DNA from: UBA12087 sp964370815
GTDB taxonomy: Bacteria; Chloroflexota; Anaerolineae; Anaerolineales; Villigracilaceae
DNA length: 64,000 bases
Assembly: GCA_964370815.1 (NCBI GenBank)
Contig: CAYJKQ010000002.1
Coordinates: 124,001 to 188,000 of the forward strand
Direction of reading: 5' to 3'
A program made the translations under genes and the position numbers. Shown piece by piece: positions 17,541 through 25,574 of this stretch; positions within the stretch are counted from its first letter, which is position 1; each line of letters starts with the position of its first letter. The notes below the pieces were generated by a model. It was not told the DNA's origin. It searched no databases and was given only the letters and a program-made list of their open reading frames with translations.

Positions 17541-18182
17541 ATGATTTTCTATGGAAAACGAGTTCTTTTTATAGGTGCACACCCGGACGATATCGAACTG
17601 GGAGCAGGTGCATTGATCCATCACATCGTTCCCGCGTGTGAAGTACTGTGCCTGACTTTATCGGATAATCAAAAAAATCCAATGCTCGCGAAAGTTGTGG
17701 ATGAATTGCATACCAGCATGCAGATTCTAGGTGTACCTGCTGACCGGGTGATTGTGGAAAAGTTCACCACACGTGAATTTCCAGATCTCCGCCAGGATAT
17801 TCTTGAATATTTATTAAAGATCCGTAGAGAATTTAAACCTGAAATTGTTTTTGTTCATAGCCGGGCGGATATTCATCAAGATCACAATGTTGCCACAGAA
17901 GAAGCCTTGCGCGCTTTCCGTGGTACTTCGGTTTTAGGGTTTGATGTAGTTCGCTCAAGTTATGGCTTTTTCCCCCATTTCCTGGCTGAAGTCAATGCTG
18001 AAGATGTCGAAAAGAAAATTGAAGCCCTGGCTGAATACAATACCTATTCGGATAAATACTACTTTGAACCGGCATTGTTAAAAGCTACAATGATACGCAA
18101 TGGTGCCCTGGCGGAGTGTCGCTATGCTGAAGGATTTGATATTCTGAGAATTGTTGGAAAATTCGAGCTTTACGAAAACTAG
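17541..18182 (+). CDS. PIG-L (LmbE-like) family deacetylase
   Basis: Zinc-dependent N-deacetylase fold of 213 residues. 'IGAHPDDIELGAGALIHH' holds the HPDD zinc motif, with a catalytic Asp. 'VHSRADIHQDHNVATEEALRAF' supplies the HxDH-type motif with the third zinc ligand. Relatives deacetylate GlcNAc-containing lipids, thiols (MshB/BshB) or lincosamide precursors. At 213 residues it is nearer to the short BshB/LmbE class. No bacillithiol or mycothiol partner gene is in the window. Its last 4 bp overlap the end of the Rieske gene on -. Confidence 0.82.
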   Translation: MIFYGKRVLFIGAHPDDIELGAGALIHHIVPACEVLCLTLSDNQKNPMLAKVVDELHTSMQILGVPADRVIVEKFTTREFPDLRQDILEYLLKIRREFKPEIVFVHSRADIHQDHNVATEEALRAFRGTSVLGFDVVRSSYGFFPHFLAEVNAEDVEKKIEALAEYNTYSDKYYFEPALLKATMIRNGALAECRYAEGFDILRIVGKFELYEN

Positions 18183-18520
18183 GCGACACCAACCTCGATC
18201 ATCCCGTTTACGATCCGAACTGGATATGCCGGGATATCCACAGCAGCTGGCAAAAGCAGTGCTTCTCCAGTTCGAATATCAAACCGGGCACCATGCCTCG
18301 GACAGATTATATCCATCCCTTCGATTTCGCCGTCACCCAATGGGCCATCATCATGTGAACAGACATCACCCAAGGCAAATAGATTTCCCCCAATATTGAA
18401 GATAACTATTTGTTTTTCATCCACTTCTACGAATAATCGCTCCCCATTGGGTAAATCTCCCATAGGAGCGATTTGTACAAACTCACATTCAGATGGATCT
18501 TTATTTACATAATTGAACAT
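18179..18520 (-). CDS. Rieske [2Fe-2S] ferredoxin-type protein in suf operon
   Basis: 113 residues with both Rieske ligand boxes: 'VCSHDDGPL' (C-x-H) and 'CPRHGARFD' (C-x2-H), typical of soluble NirD/biphenyl-dioxygenase-type Rieske ferredoxins. No membrane anchor. It is the last gene of the suf run and starts within a few bases of the sufU stop (ATG at 18520 preceded by GGAGTGAG; an alternative GTG at 18526 overlaps the sufU stop). As an Fe-S protein tied to sufU it could donate electrons during cluster assembly, but this is inference. Confidence 0.88.
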   Translation of the reverse strand: MFNYVNKDPSECEFVQIAPMGDLPNGERLFVEVDEKQIVIFNIGGNLFALGDVCSHDDGPLGDGEIEGMDIICPRHGARFDIRTGEALLLPAAVDIPAYPVRIVNGMIEVGVA

Positions 18521-18522
18521 TC

Positions 18523-18918
18523 TCACTCCAGCAGATCATCACTGGCTTCTCCCAGCCCATAAACTCCGGCTTTTAACACCTTTAAGGAAAGTAAGGCGCA
18601 TTTCAATCGCACCGGTCCCAGTTCAATACCAAGCAAATCCAATATATCTTGTTTTTTTAGGTTTTTAATTTCTTCCAGCGGTTTGCCAATAATTGACTCG
18701 ATTAAAAGGTCCGCAGATGCCTGTGAAATGGCACAACCATGCCCATCAAAGCGAGCCTCATTGACTCGACCATCTTGATCTATACGCAAGTCTATGCGAA
18801 TATGATCGCCACATAAAGGATTATCATCTTCGAAGGATATATCATGCGGTTCCAATTTGCCCCGATATTGTGGGTTCTTATAATGATCAATGATTACTTC
18901 GCGATATAGATCTTCCAT
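18523..18918 (-). CDS. sufU: SufU sulfur-transfer/scaffold protein (IscU-like)
   Basis: 131 residues. The three conserved cysteines are present in 'NPLCGDHIRIDL' (with the following Asp), 'GHGCAISQASADLL' and 'RLKCALLSLKVL'. The long spacing between the last two Cys is the SufU hallmark compared with IscU. In Gram-positives SufU is the zinc-dependent sulfur acceptor that stimulates SufS, replacing SufE. AGGTGAAG precedes the start. It follows sufS by 73 bp. Confidence 0.92.
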   Translation of the reverse strand: MEDLYREVIIDHYKNPQYRGKLEPHDISFEDDNPLCGDHIRIDLRIDQDGRVNEARFDGHGCAISQASADLLIESIIGKPLEEIKNLKKQDILDLLGIELGPVRLKCALLSLKVLKAGVYGLGEASDDLLE

Positions 18919-18991
18919 TCTTCACCTGAATATTCATACAAGATCAACACGTTAGAGAGTTAGATCCTTTTTATTATTGATAAGCAATATT

Positions 18992-20221
18992 TCACGCAAA
19001 CATTTCCTTCACTTTGTAGATCCCTTCTATTAATTTATCAATTTCATCAAATGTATTATAGATATAAAAACTGGCACGGGTTGTGGCAGGAATGCCAAGT
19101 TTTTCATGAAGGGGTTGGGCGCAGTGGTGACCTGCCCGAACAGCTAAACCATACCTATCCAGGATCTGGGCAACATCATGGGGATGGATCCCATCCAGCG
19201 TAAAAGCTGCCACAGCACCTTTTTGTTCTGCTGGTGGACCGTAGACTTTAATACCAGGAATCTCTTCCAATCTTTCTAGAGCGTATTGGATCATCTCTTG
19301 TTCATGGGCTTCAACCTGTGACATTTGGATGCCTTCCAGGTATTCCACTGCGCAACCGAATCCAATTGCCTCGGATATCGCTGGTGTACCTGCTTCAAAT
19401 TTATGGGGAAGCGAGTTGGGTACAAATGAACGTAAATGAACCGTCTTGATCATATCACCTCCCCCCAGAAAAGGAGGCATATTCTCGAGCAATTCCAATT
19501 TTCCGTATAAAGCGCCAATTCCTGTGGGACCAAGCATCTTGTGAGCAGAAAACGCCAGAAAATCCACATTCAATGCCTGCACATCCACTGAAAGATGTGG
19601 CACCGATTGGGCGGCATCCACCAGGGTAACCGCCCCAACTGCATGGGCTTCTTGGATGATCTCTGCTGCTGGATTGATCGTCCCAAGCACATTTGACATA
19701 TGGGAAAACGACACCAAACGTGGTTCCTGTTTCAGCAAACTTTCATACGCTTGCAAATCCAGCGATCCAGTTCCATTTACCGGGATAAATTCCAGTCGGA
19801 CTCCACGTTCAGCTGCAAGTATGTGCCAGGGTACCAGATTGGAGTGATGTTCCATTTCTGTCAGAATAATCAAATCACCAGATTTCAAATTGGCACGCGC
19901 CCAACTATACGCCACCAGATTAATGGATTCAGTGGTGTTACGGGTGAAGATTATCTGTCGCGCTGAGGGTGCATTGATGAACCTGGCAATTTTTACCCGG
20001 CTGTCCTCATACATAGATGTGGCTTCTTCCGCCAAAACGTGGATGCCGCGGTGAATATTGGCATTATGGTTGCGATTAAAAGAATTCATCGCATCTATAA
20101 CAGTTAATGGTCTCTGGGATGTGGCAGTTGAATCAAGATAAACCAGGGGTACTCCTGGATGCACTTCCCGATCCAAAATTGGAAAATCAGCACGGATTTT
20201 TTTTACATCCAATGCGGTCAT
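18992..20221 (-). CDS. sufS: Cysteine desulfurase SufS
   Basis: Group II cysteine desulfurase (409 residues), the PLP enzyme that strips sulfur from cysteine for Fe-S cluster assembly. The PLP Lys is in 'FSAHKMLGPTGIGALYG'. The persulfide-forming Cys is in 'RAGHHCAQPLHEKLG', with the short active-site loop of SufS types. It opens with 'IRADFPILDREV', as usual. AAGGAAG lies before ATG 20221; an in-frame longer reading (from 20320) would overlap the upstream gene and is rejected. Confidence 0.95.
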   Translation of the reverse strand: MTALDVKKIRADFPILDREVHPGVPLVYLDSTATSQRPLTVIDAMNSFNRNHNANIHRGIHVLAEEATSMYEDSRVKIARFINAPSARQIIFTRNTTESINLVAYSWARANLKSGDLIILTEMEHHSNLVPWHILAAERGVRLEFIPVNGTGSLDLQAYESLLKQEPRLVSFSHMSNVLGTINPAAEIIQEAHAVGAVTLVDAAQSVPHLSVDVQALNVDFLAFSAHKMLGPTGIGALYGKLELLENMPPFLGGGDMIKTVHLRSFVPNSLPHKFEAGTPAISEAIGFGCAVEYLEGIQMSQVEAHEQEMIQYALERLEEIPGIKVYGPPAEQKGAVAAFTLDGIHPHDVAQILDRYGLAVRAGHHCAQPLHEKLGIPATTRASFYIYNTFDEIDKLIEGIYKVKEMFA

Positions 20222-20222
20222 T

Positions 20223-20507
20223 TTATACTTCCTTGATAGCTCTTTTCTTTTTTGGCATTGCGCGGATATGCTCAGAATTTGGCGGATACCACAATATCCG
20301 ATCCGGGACCATCCAGCCATCGGTCAGGTATACATTGGTACGAAATTGAACTGCGATAAGTTTTGGGTCTATTTGCACAATAATCCCACGCAACCAACCA
20401 CGGATCCTGTCTGTATTCTTTTCATGATCACAAAACACTTCAACTGTATCCCCAACTTCAAATTCCGAACTTAGATCCGGCGACCGCATAAACGCAAATT
20501 GAGCCAT
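20223..20507 (-). CDS. Unknown 94-residue protein inserted in suf operon
   Basis: I do not recognise the family. The start at 20507 is fixed by a GGAGGG site 5 bp away. The stop ends 1 bp before the sufS ATG, so translation is almost certainly coupled. The protein has 'FEVGDTVEVFC' and 'GWLRGIIVQIDPKLIAVQFRTNVYLTDGWMVPDRILWYP', a compact beta pattern reminiscent of SH3-like/Tudor barrels, and a basic C-terminal tail with KKKR. One Cys and no metal-binding cluster. It has its own putative promoter and the palindrome found also upstream of sufC/sufR, so it begins the second half of the suf operon. Confidence 0.7.
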   Translation of the reverse strand: MAQFAFMRSPDLSSEFEVGDTVEVFCDHEKNTDRIRGWLRGIIVQIDPKLIAVQFRTNVYLTDGWMVPDRILWYPPNSEHIRAMPKKKRAIKEV

Positions 20508-20532
20508 AAAACCCTCCGGAAACAGCACATCT

Positions 20533-20560
20533 GTCATAAATGTGACATGTGCTATTTCAA
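20533..20560 (-). promoter_or_regulatory. Putative promoter overlapped by suf palindrome (second copy)
   Basis: Minus strand: TTGAAA (20560-20555), 16-bp spacer, TATGAC (20538-20533). The 14-mer GTCACATTTATGAC (20546-20533 on -) is a GTCA-N6-TGAC inverted repeat that covers the -10 and spacer end. The same 14-mer occurs at 24373-24386. Outer arms AGCACAT (20524-20530) and ATGTGCT (20547-20553) add a second inverted repeat. The position fits a repressor site. Confidence 0.5.
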
Positions 20561-20595
20561 TAAAATAATGAAACTGTTCTTGTAATTCTAAACAA

Positions 20596-20618
20596 ACATC
20601 AAATCTATTGTTTGATGT
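20596..20618 (-). terminator. Weak hairpin after sufD
   Basis: ACATCAAA (20596-20603) and TTTGATGT (20611-20618) pair over a 7-nt loop, 12 bp past the sufD stop. On - it is followed by TTGTTTAGAATT. It is AT-rich without a clean T run, so partial termination or mRNA protection is more likely than full stop. Confidence 0.35.
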
Positions 20619-20630
20619 AAATTAAATGAC

Positions 20631-21971
20631 TTATTTGCCCATGGTCTTATCAAGGATAGCCTTCTGAAATCGTTCACGGACACCTTCAAAAGGAATTCGC
20701 TGCATGATCGGGTCAAAAAAACCTTCCACGATAAGACGCTCTGCATCTTCGTGTGGAATTCCCCTGCTTAGTAGATAGAACATTGGGTCTGGATCAATTT
20801 TTCCAACCGTGGCACCATGCGTGCAACGGACATCATCTGCCAGGATCTCCAAACCAGGAATAGAATCCGCCCGAGCAGAAGGGCTTAAAACCAGGTTTCG
20901 ATTAGCCTGAAAGCCATCCGTTTTTTGGGCACCAGGTGCGACATAGATCATGCCCTGCCAGACCGATCGACTACTCCCTTTTAAAGCACCTTTAAAAAGA
21001 AGGTCGCTGGTTGTATTGGGAGCCAAATGGTTCTGACGGGTGTCATGATCCAGATGCTGTTGACCATTGGAGAAGTAGAAACCAGACATTCTTCCCGTGG
21101 CACCCGGAGCCACCAGATCCAGACTGGAGAAATTCTTGGTAACCTGTGATCCAATCGCACCAAATATCCAATCCAGGTTGGCATCCCTGCCCACCTGGGC
21201 ACGTTCATGGCTAAAATTCCAAACCTGGTCGCCCCAGGATTGCAGTTCGACAAAACGAAGATTTGCGCCATCGGATACTTTTAGTTCTACCAAACCGGCA
21301 TGCAAGTTTGGAATCTGATGTGGTGAGGCTGATTCGTGGACGTAAGTGAGCGAGGCTCCTTCATCCACCCAGATCAAAAGGTGTGAGATATGAGCCATGT
21401 TATAACCACCACCCCAAAGAACACTATGCAGCGGTTGCTCAATAATTACACCTTTAGGGACATACAAAACAACTCCATTTCCTGCAAATGCGGCTGCCAT
21501 TGCTGCAAATTTACCTTCCTGACTGAGGACAATCTCACCTGCCATTCTTTCAACTAAATCCGGGTGGAGTACTTCAGCAGTTTGTAAATCTGTAAAAATG
21601 ACACCTTTATTCACAAGGTCAGGATCAAGATTGACCTGTGCCTGGTCGGGCAGGAGAAGTATCTGCCCCCCATGTTGACTGCCAGCCAAGGGTTGAAGCA
21701 GATCATCTGGCACTGGTTGGAAAACCTGCTGGAAACCCGGTGATAGTAAATTAAATCTATCCGCCGGCAGATTTCGCAGATCTGTCCGCCGCCAGGACTC
21801 CTCTTTGGTGGTTGGCAAAGGCAAACGGCTGAACTCATCCCAAGCTTTTTGCCTGTAATCTTTTAGCGGACCTTCCAACTTTAACATTTCATGTGTGAAG
21901 GTGAATAACCCGGAAGCAGGTTCCACCCGGCGTTTTCTCGAACTTACAACAATGCGGGGTTTTTCATCCAT
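20631..21971 (-). CDS. sufD: Fe-S cluster assembly protein SufD
   Basis: SufD (446 residues) forms the SufBC2D scaffold with SufB and the SufC ATPase. The beta-helix core carries 'GVVLYVPKGVIIEQPLHSVLW', 'NFSSLDLVAPGATGRMSGFYFSNGQQHLDHDTRQNHLAPNT' and 'DDVRCTHGATVGKIDPDPMFYLLSRG', all typical of the SufB/D family, including the late conserved His. The start is ATG 21971, one base after the sufB stop; a TTG at 21980 is an alternative. The conserved PAIVM-like N-terminal piece 'YRQKAWDEFSRLPLPTTKEESWRRT' is that of SufD. Confidence 0.94.
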   Translation of the reverse strand: MDEKPRIVVSSRKRRVEPASGLFTFTHEMLKLEGPLKDYRQKAWDEFSRLPLPTTKEESWRRTDLRNLPADRFNLLSPGFQQVFQPVPDDLLQPLAGSQHGGQILLLPDQAQVNLDPDLVNKGVIFTDLQTAEVLHPDLVERMAGEIVLSQEGKFAAMAAAFAGNGVVLYVPKGVIIEQPLHSVLWGGGYNMAHISHLLIWVDEGASLTYVHESASPHQIPNLHAGLVELKVSDGANLRFVELQSWGDQVWNFSHERAQVGRDANLDWIFGAIGSQVTKNFSSLDLVAPGATGRMSGFYFSNGQQHLDHDTRQNHLAPNTTSDLLFKGALKGSSRSVWQGMIYVAPGAQKTDGFQANRNLVLSPSARADSIPGLEILADDVRCTHGATVGKIDPDPMFYLLSRGIPHEDAERLIVEGFFDPIMQRIPFEGVRERFQKAILDKTMGK

Positions 21972-21972
21972 A

Positions 21973-23382
21973 TCAGCCAATCGATCCTTCCATTTGAAGC
22001 TGGATCAAGCGATTCATTTCAACCGCATATTCCATAGGTAATTCTTTTACTAATGGCTCAATGAAACCGGATACCACCATTGTGGTGGCCTCTTCATTCG
22101 TCAAACCTCTACTCATCAAATAAAACAATTGTTCATCACCTACTTTTGAAACTGATGCTTCATGACCGATGCTTACATCAGATTCATCAATTTCTATGGT
22201 TGGGTAAGTGTCCGATTGGGATTGTGGATCCAGAAGCAAAGCATCACAAACCACATTGGATTTGGCACCTTTGGCACCTTTATAAACTTTGAGCAATCCT
22301 CGGAATGATGCCCTGCCACCACTCTTGGATATGGATTTAGAGATCACCTTGCTGGTAGTATTAGGGGCAAAATGGACCATTTTGCTACCGGCATCCTGGT
22401 GTTGACCTGCACCAGCAAAAGCCATGGAAAGCATTTCGCCATGGGCTCCGGCTTCCATTAAATAACAGGAAGGATACTTCATGGTTACTTTTGAACCCAA
22501 ATTGGCATCCACCCACTCCATTGTTCCATTTTTATAAACTTTGGCACGCTGTGTGACCAGGTTATAAACATTTGTGGACCAGTTCTGGATGGTGGTATAA
22601 CGCATGCGTGCCCCGGCTTTAACAATGATCTCAATCACACCAGAGTGAAAAGAGTCACTGGTGTATTGAGGTGCAGTACAACCCTCAACATAATGCAACT
22701 GAGCATCATCCTCCACAATGATCAAAGAGCGCTCAAATTGACCAACATTGGCAATATTCAAGCGGAAATATGCCTGAAGCGGAAGATCCACCTTCACACC
22801 TTTGGGGACATAAACAAATGAACCACCTGACCAGACTGCGCTATTCAACGCGGCAAATTTATTGTCTTCAATCGGAATGACCGAACCGAAGTATTCTCGA
22901 AATAGATCAGGATACTGGCGTAAACCATCTTCAATGGAAAGGAAGATAACGCCTTTTTTCTCAAGGTGATCCTGGATGCTGTGATATACCATCTCAGATT
23001 CATACTGGGCGCCCACACCAGCCAAGAATTTACGCTCAGCCTCAGGGATTCCCAACTTATCAAAAGTATTCTTGATCTCATCGGGTACATCATCCCATGA
23101 TTTTTCCGAGCCTTCGGTTGGCTTTACATAATAAAAAATGTCTTGCAAATTCAGCCCAGAGACATCTGCTCCCCAATCAGGCATGGGCCTTTGTAAAAAA
23201 TGATCCAGGGCTTTCAGTCGATATTCCAACATCCACTCTGGTTCACCTTTCATCTCTGATATCTTAATAACTATTTCCCGATTCAATCCTTTTTGAGATT
23301 TAAAGAAATAATCGTCGGACGAATCCTTAAAACCATATTTATAGGTCCCCATATCTTCCAACAAACGTGCGTCGGATGCCAT
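21973..23382 (-). CDS. sufB: Fe-S cluster assembly scaffold SufB
   Basis: Main scaffold subunit (469 residues) on which nascent clusters are built. 'YKYGFKD' opens the family; 'WSGGSFVYVPKGVKVDLPLQAYFR', 'QLHYVEGCTAPQYTSDS' (conserved Cys and Glu) and 'DESDVSIGHEASVSKVGDEQLFYLMSRG' follow. ATG 23382 has GGAGG in front; the in-frame TTG at 23394 is rejected. It is 28 bp after sufC and overlaps the sufD initiation region, so the three are one unit. Confidence 0.96.
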   Translation of the reverse strand: MASDARLLEDMGTYKYGFKDSSDDYFFKSQKGLNREIVIKISEMKGEPEWMLEYRLKALDHFLQRPMPDWGADVSGLNLQDIFYYVKPTEGSEKSWDDVPDEIKNTFDKLGIPEAERKFLAGVGAQYESEMVYHSIQDHLEKKGVIFLSIEDGLRQYPDLFREYFGSVIPIEDNKFAALNSAVWSGGSFVYVPKGVKVDLPLQAYFRLNIANVGQFERSLIIVEDDAQLHYVEGCTAPQYTSDSFHSGVIEIIVKAGARMRYTTIQNWSTNVYNLVTQRAKVYKNGTMEWVDANLGSKVTMKYPSCYLMEAGAHGEMLSMAFAGAGQHQDAGSKMVHFAPNTTSKVISKSISKSGGRASFRGLLKVYKGAKGAKSNVVCDALLLDPQSQSDTYPTIEIDESDVSIGHEASVSKVGDEQLFYLMSRGLTNEEATTMVVSGFIEPLVKELPMEYAVEMNRLIQLQMEGSIG

Positions 23383-23410
23383 TTTAACCTCCAAGATCTA
23401 CCAATAAGAC

Positions 23411-24187
23411 TTACGCCAGGATGGTATCCTGATATTTTTCCCGAATCCAGTCATAACCTTGATCTTCCAATTTTAACGCCAAGTCAGGACCACCGGATTC
23501 GACGATGTTCCCATCAAACATGATATGTACAAAATTTGGTTTAATGTAATTCAACAAGCGTTGATAATGGGTGATCACAACTACACCGAGATCGGGTCCT
23601 GTCAAAGCATTAACCCCTTCGGAAACAATCCGTAGGGCATCAATATCCAGTCCGGAATCTGTCTCATCCAGAAAAGCAATTTCTGGTTGGAGTGTAGCCA
23701 TTTGAAGAATTTCTGCACGCTTCTTTTCTCCACCAGAAAATCCATCATTCAGATAACGTCCTGCAAATTTCGAATCCATTTTTAGTAGATTCATTTTTTC
23801 AATCAGCATCTTCCGAAATTCCGGGATCGGGATGCCTTTATCTTCAGGGTTTATTGCACGGCGGCGGGCGTTTAGAGCTGTGCGCAGGAAATTTGCTACA
23901 GTAACTCCGGGGATGGCTACCGGATATTGAAATGCCAGAAATAAACCCATCCGGGAACGTTCATCCGGTTTTTTATCAAGGACATTTTCACCTTTAAACC
24001 AGATCTCACCCTGGGTTACCTGATAGGATGGATGTCCCATCAGGGTGTATGCCAGAGTGGATTTACCGGTTCCGTTGGGTCCCATAATGGCATGCACTTC
24101 CCCCTTTTTCACAGAAAGGTTTAAACCTTTTATAATTTCTTTTCCTTCTATACTCACATGAAGGTTATTGATTATTAATTCAGACAT
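23411..24187 (-). CDS. sufC: SufC ABC-type ATPase
   Basis: ATPase of the SufBCD complex (258 residues). Walker A 'MGPNGTGKSTL', Q-loop region 'LFLAFQYPVAIPGV', ABC signature 'FSGGEKKRAEI', and Walker B 'IAFLDETDSGLDIDAL'. No transmembrane partner is nearby, which fits SufC rather than a transporter. The ATG at 24187 is preceded by AAGGAG 8 bp upstream; TTG 24193 is less likely. First gene of the operon, 118 bp from a consensus promoter. Confidence 0.96.
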   Translation of the reverse strand: MSELIINNLHVSIEGKEIIKGLNLSVKKGEVHAIMGPNGTGKSTLAYTLMGHPSYQVTQGEIWFKGENVLDKKPDERSRMGLFLAFQYPVAIPGVTVANFLRTALNARRRAINPEDKGIPIPEFRKMLIEKMNLLKMDSKFAGRYLNDGFSGGEKKRAEILQMATLQPEIAFLDETDSGLDIDALRIVSEGVNALTGPDLGVVVITHYQRLLNYIKPNFVHIMFDGNIVESGGPDLALKLEDQGYDWIREKYQDTILA

Positions 24188-24311
24188 AAACAAAGCTCCT
24201 TAATTGCTTTTTCTGAAATTTGATGGTTCGATCATATAGATATTTAGCGAGAAAAGGATTGCCTTTATTGCTTGAAAACCTCTTCCTGTATGATTAATTG
24301 TGTAAGGTGGC

Positions 24312-24340
24312 ATTATAGCAAAGAAAGAGCGAATTGTCAA
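24312..24340 (-). promoter_or_regulatory. Consensus sigma-70 promoter of the suf operon
   Basis: Minus strand: TTGACA (24340-24335), 17-bp spacer, TATAAT (24317-24312), with TGC just before the -10 (extended). Both hexamers are perfect. It gives a leader of about 115 nt before sufC. ATTATGATAA (24344-24353 on +) lies 3 bp upstream of the -35. Confidence 0.8.
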
Positions 24341-24343
24341 ATT

Positions 24344-24430
24344 ATTATGATAATATTCTAGTATATTAATTCGTCACATTTATGACTTCCAATTCAGAGT
24401 AGATCTTTACAATTGGATATTTATCATAAT
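24344..24430. promoter_or_regulatory. Regulatory region between sufC and sufR: paired decamers and palindrome
   Basis: Three elements lie between the divergent promoters. ATTATGATAA occurs at 24344-24353 and, inverted, at 24421-24430; each lies just upstream of one promoter's -35. Between them, GTCACATTTATGAC (24373-24386) is a GTCA-N6-TGAC inverted repeat identical to one at 20533-20546. These are candidate binding sites for the SufR-like protein encoded next door. No binding is shown by sequence alone. Confidence 0.5.
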
Positions 24431-24441
24431 TATCTAATTTA

Positions 24442-24470
24442 TTGACATTTTACAATAGGACTGATATACT
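24442..24470 (+). promoter_or_regulatory. Sigma-70 promoter of sufR
   Basis: TTGACA (24442-24447), 17-bp spacer, TATACT (24465-24470). Expected start near 24477, giving a leader of about 60 nt before the ATG at 24538. Confidence 0.75.
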
Positions 24471-24537
24471 CCAAATTAGACTCATCCCTTTATTGTTCAC
24501 ATCCCTCGCTTTGATACTGGAGGGGAAAGCAAACATT

Positions 24538-25164
24538 ATGAAAAGTACCCGAGACCGAATACTACAAAACTTGCTGAGAAAACCTCGTTCAACGATCGTT
24601 GATCTGGCAAGTGCGGTTGACATTAATCCCATATCCGTCAGACACCATTTGAGCAACCTCCAGGCTGCCGGACTGGTTGCCGGAGAAGAAGAACGCCACG
24701 GTGTCGGACGACCCCGGCTGGTGTATTTTTTAACAGAAGATGGCATGGAATTATTTCCTACCCGATATTTACGCCTGACCTCCCGGTTGCTGGATCAGCT
24801 CAAAGAAAGTATGCCCGAAGCTATGGTCAGTAAATTATTCTCTCAAATGGCAGATGATCTGGCTGAAGAATACCAGGAGCAAATGCAAGGTTTAAAGATT
24901 GAAGATCGCCTGGATTTGGTAAAAACATTGCTTGCGGATGAGGGTTTTACGATCGAATGGGAACGGGCAGGTGATCAATACCACATCCACGAGATCAACT
25001 GTCCATATTATCAAATTGGATTGAACCATCCTGAAGTTTGCACAGTGGACCAAACTCTGATCTCCAAAATGCTGGCAGTTCCTACAGCAAAGATCCATTG
25101 CATATTAACTGGTGATGCACACTGTACTTATGTAATTCAGTCCAATACGGAGGCTGATAAATGA
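24538..25164 (+). CDS. sufR: SufR-like Fe-S-sensing transcriptional regulator
   Basis: A 208-residue regulator with an N-terminal winged helix ('RDRILQNLLRKPRSTIVDLA', 'ISVRHHLSNLQAAGLVAGEEERHGVGRPRLVYFLTEDG'), the DeoR/ArsR-like head of the SufR family. Its C-terminal half has cysteines at 'NCPYY', 'EVCTVDQ', 'KIHCIL' and 'DAHCTY', an arrangement like the 4Fe-4S ligands of cyanobacterial and mycobacterial SufR, which represses suf when Fe-S status is good. It is divergent from sufCBD, and overlaps the SufT-like gene by 4 bp. ATG 24538 is chosen since an upstream reading would run through the promoter; GGAGG at 24519 is rather distant (14 bp). Confidence 0.85.
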   Translation: MKSTRDRILQNLLRKPRSTIVDLASAVDINPISVRHHLSNLQAAGLVAGEEERHGVGRPRLVYFLTEDGMELFPTRYLRLTSRLLDQLKESMPEAMVSKLFSQMADDLAEEYQEQMQGLKIEDRLDLVKTLLADEGFTIEWERAGDQYHIHEINCPYYQIGLNHPEVCTVDQTLISKMLAVPTAKIHCILTGDAHCTYVIQSNTEADK

Positions 25165-25514
25165 GCGAAGACCCCACCCCGATCAATGAAATTATCTGGG
25201 ATATCCACGCCACCCATCCCGATTTGGTCCAACCTCTAAGGGAAAAACTTGCCGAAGTCATAGATCCCGAGATTGGAATGAATATCATACAATTGGGTCT
25301 CATACGCAAAGTATCGATCAAGGATGGAAAAGCTGAAATATTTATGATCCTGACGACTCCGTTTTGTCCTTATGGACCGGCCATGCTCGAATCTACACGG
25401 CAAAAAGCACTGGAAGGATTAAATATGGATGTCAACATCGAGCTAGGTATGGATCCATGGGATTTTTCATTGATGGAAGACCCCAATGCCATTGATTGGG
25501 GTATGTACACCTGA
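25161..25514 (+). CDS. MIP18/DUF59 family metal-sulfur cluster assembly factor (SufT-like)
   Basis: 117 residues. The DUF59 domain is shown by 'LREKLAEVIDPEIGMNIIQLGLI' (the DPEIG motif) and 'LTTPFCPYGPAMLEST' with the conserved Cys. SufT/PaaD-type proteins assist maturation of Fe-S enzymes. Its ATG overlaps the sufR stop (ATGA), so it belongs to the sufR transcript. Confidence 0.87.
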   Translation: MSEDPTPINEIIWDIHATHPDLVQPLREKLAEVIDPEIGMNIIQLGLIRKVSIKDGKAEIFMILTTPFCPYGPAMLESTRQKALEGLNMDVNIELGMDPWDFSLMEDPNAIDWGMYT

Positions 25515-25574
25515 ACCACAAATAAGCCTATTCAACAATTCTTAGGGCAATTCCAATTGCTTAAGGAGGCTAGT

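Noticed and set aside
18992..20320. Extended N-terminus of SufS (33 more residues)
   Set aside because: It would overlap the upstream gene by about 100 bp, and AAGGAAG before ATG 20221 sets the normal SufS start.
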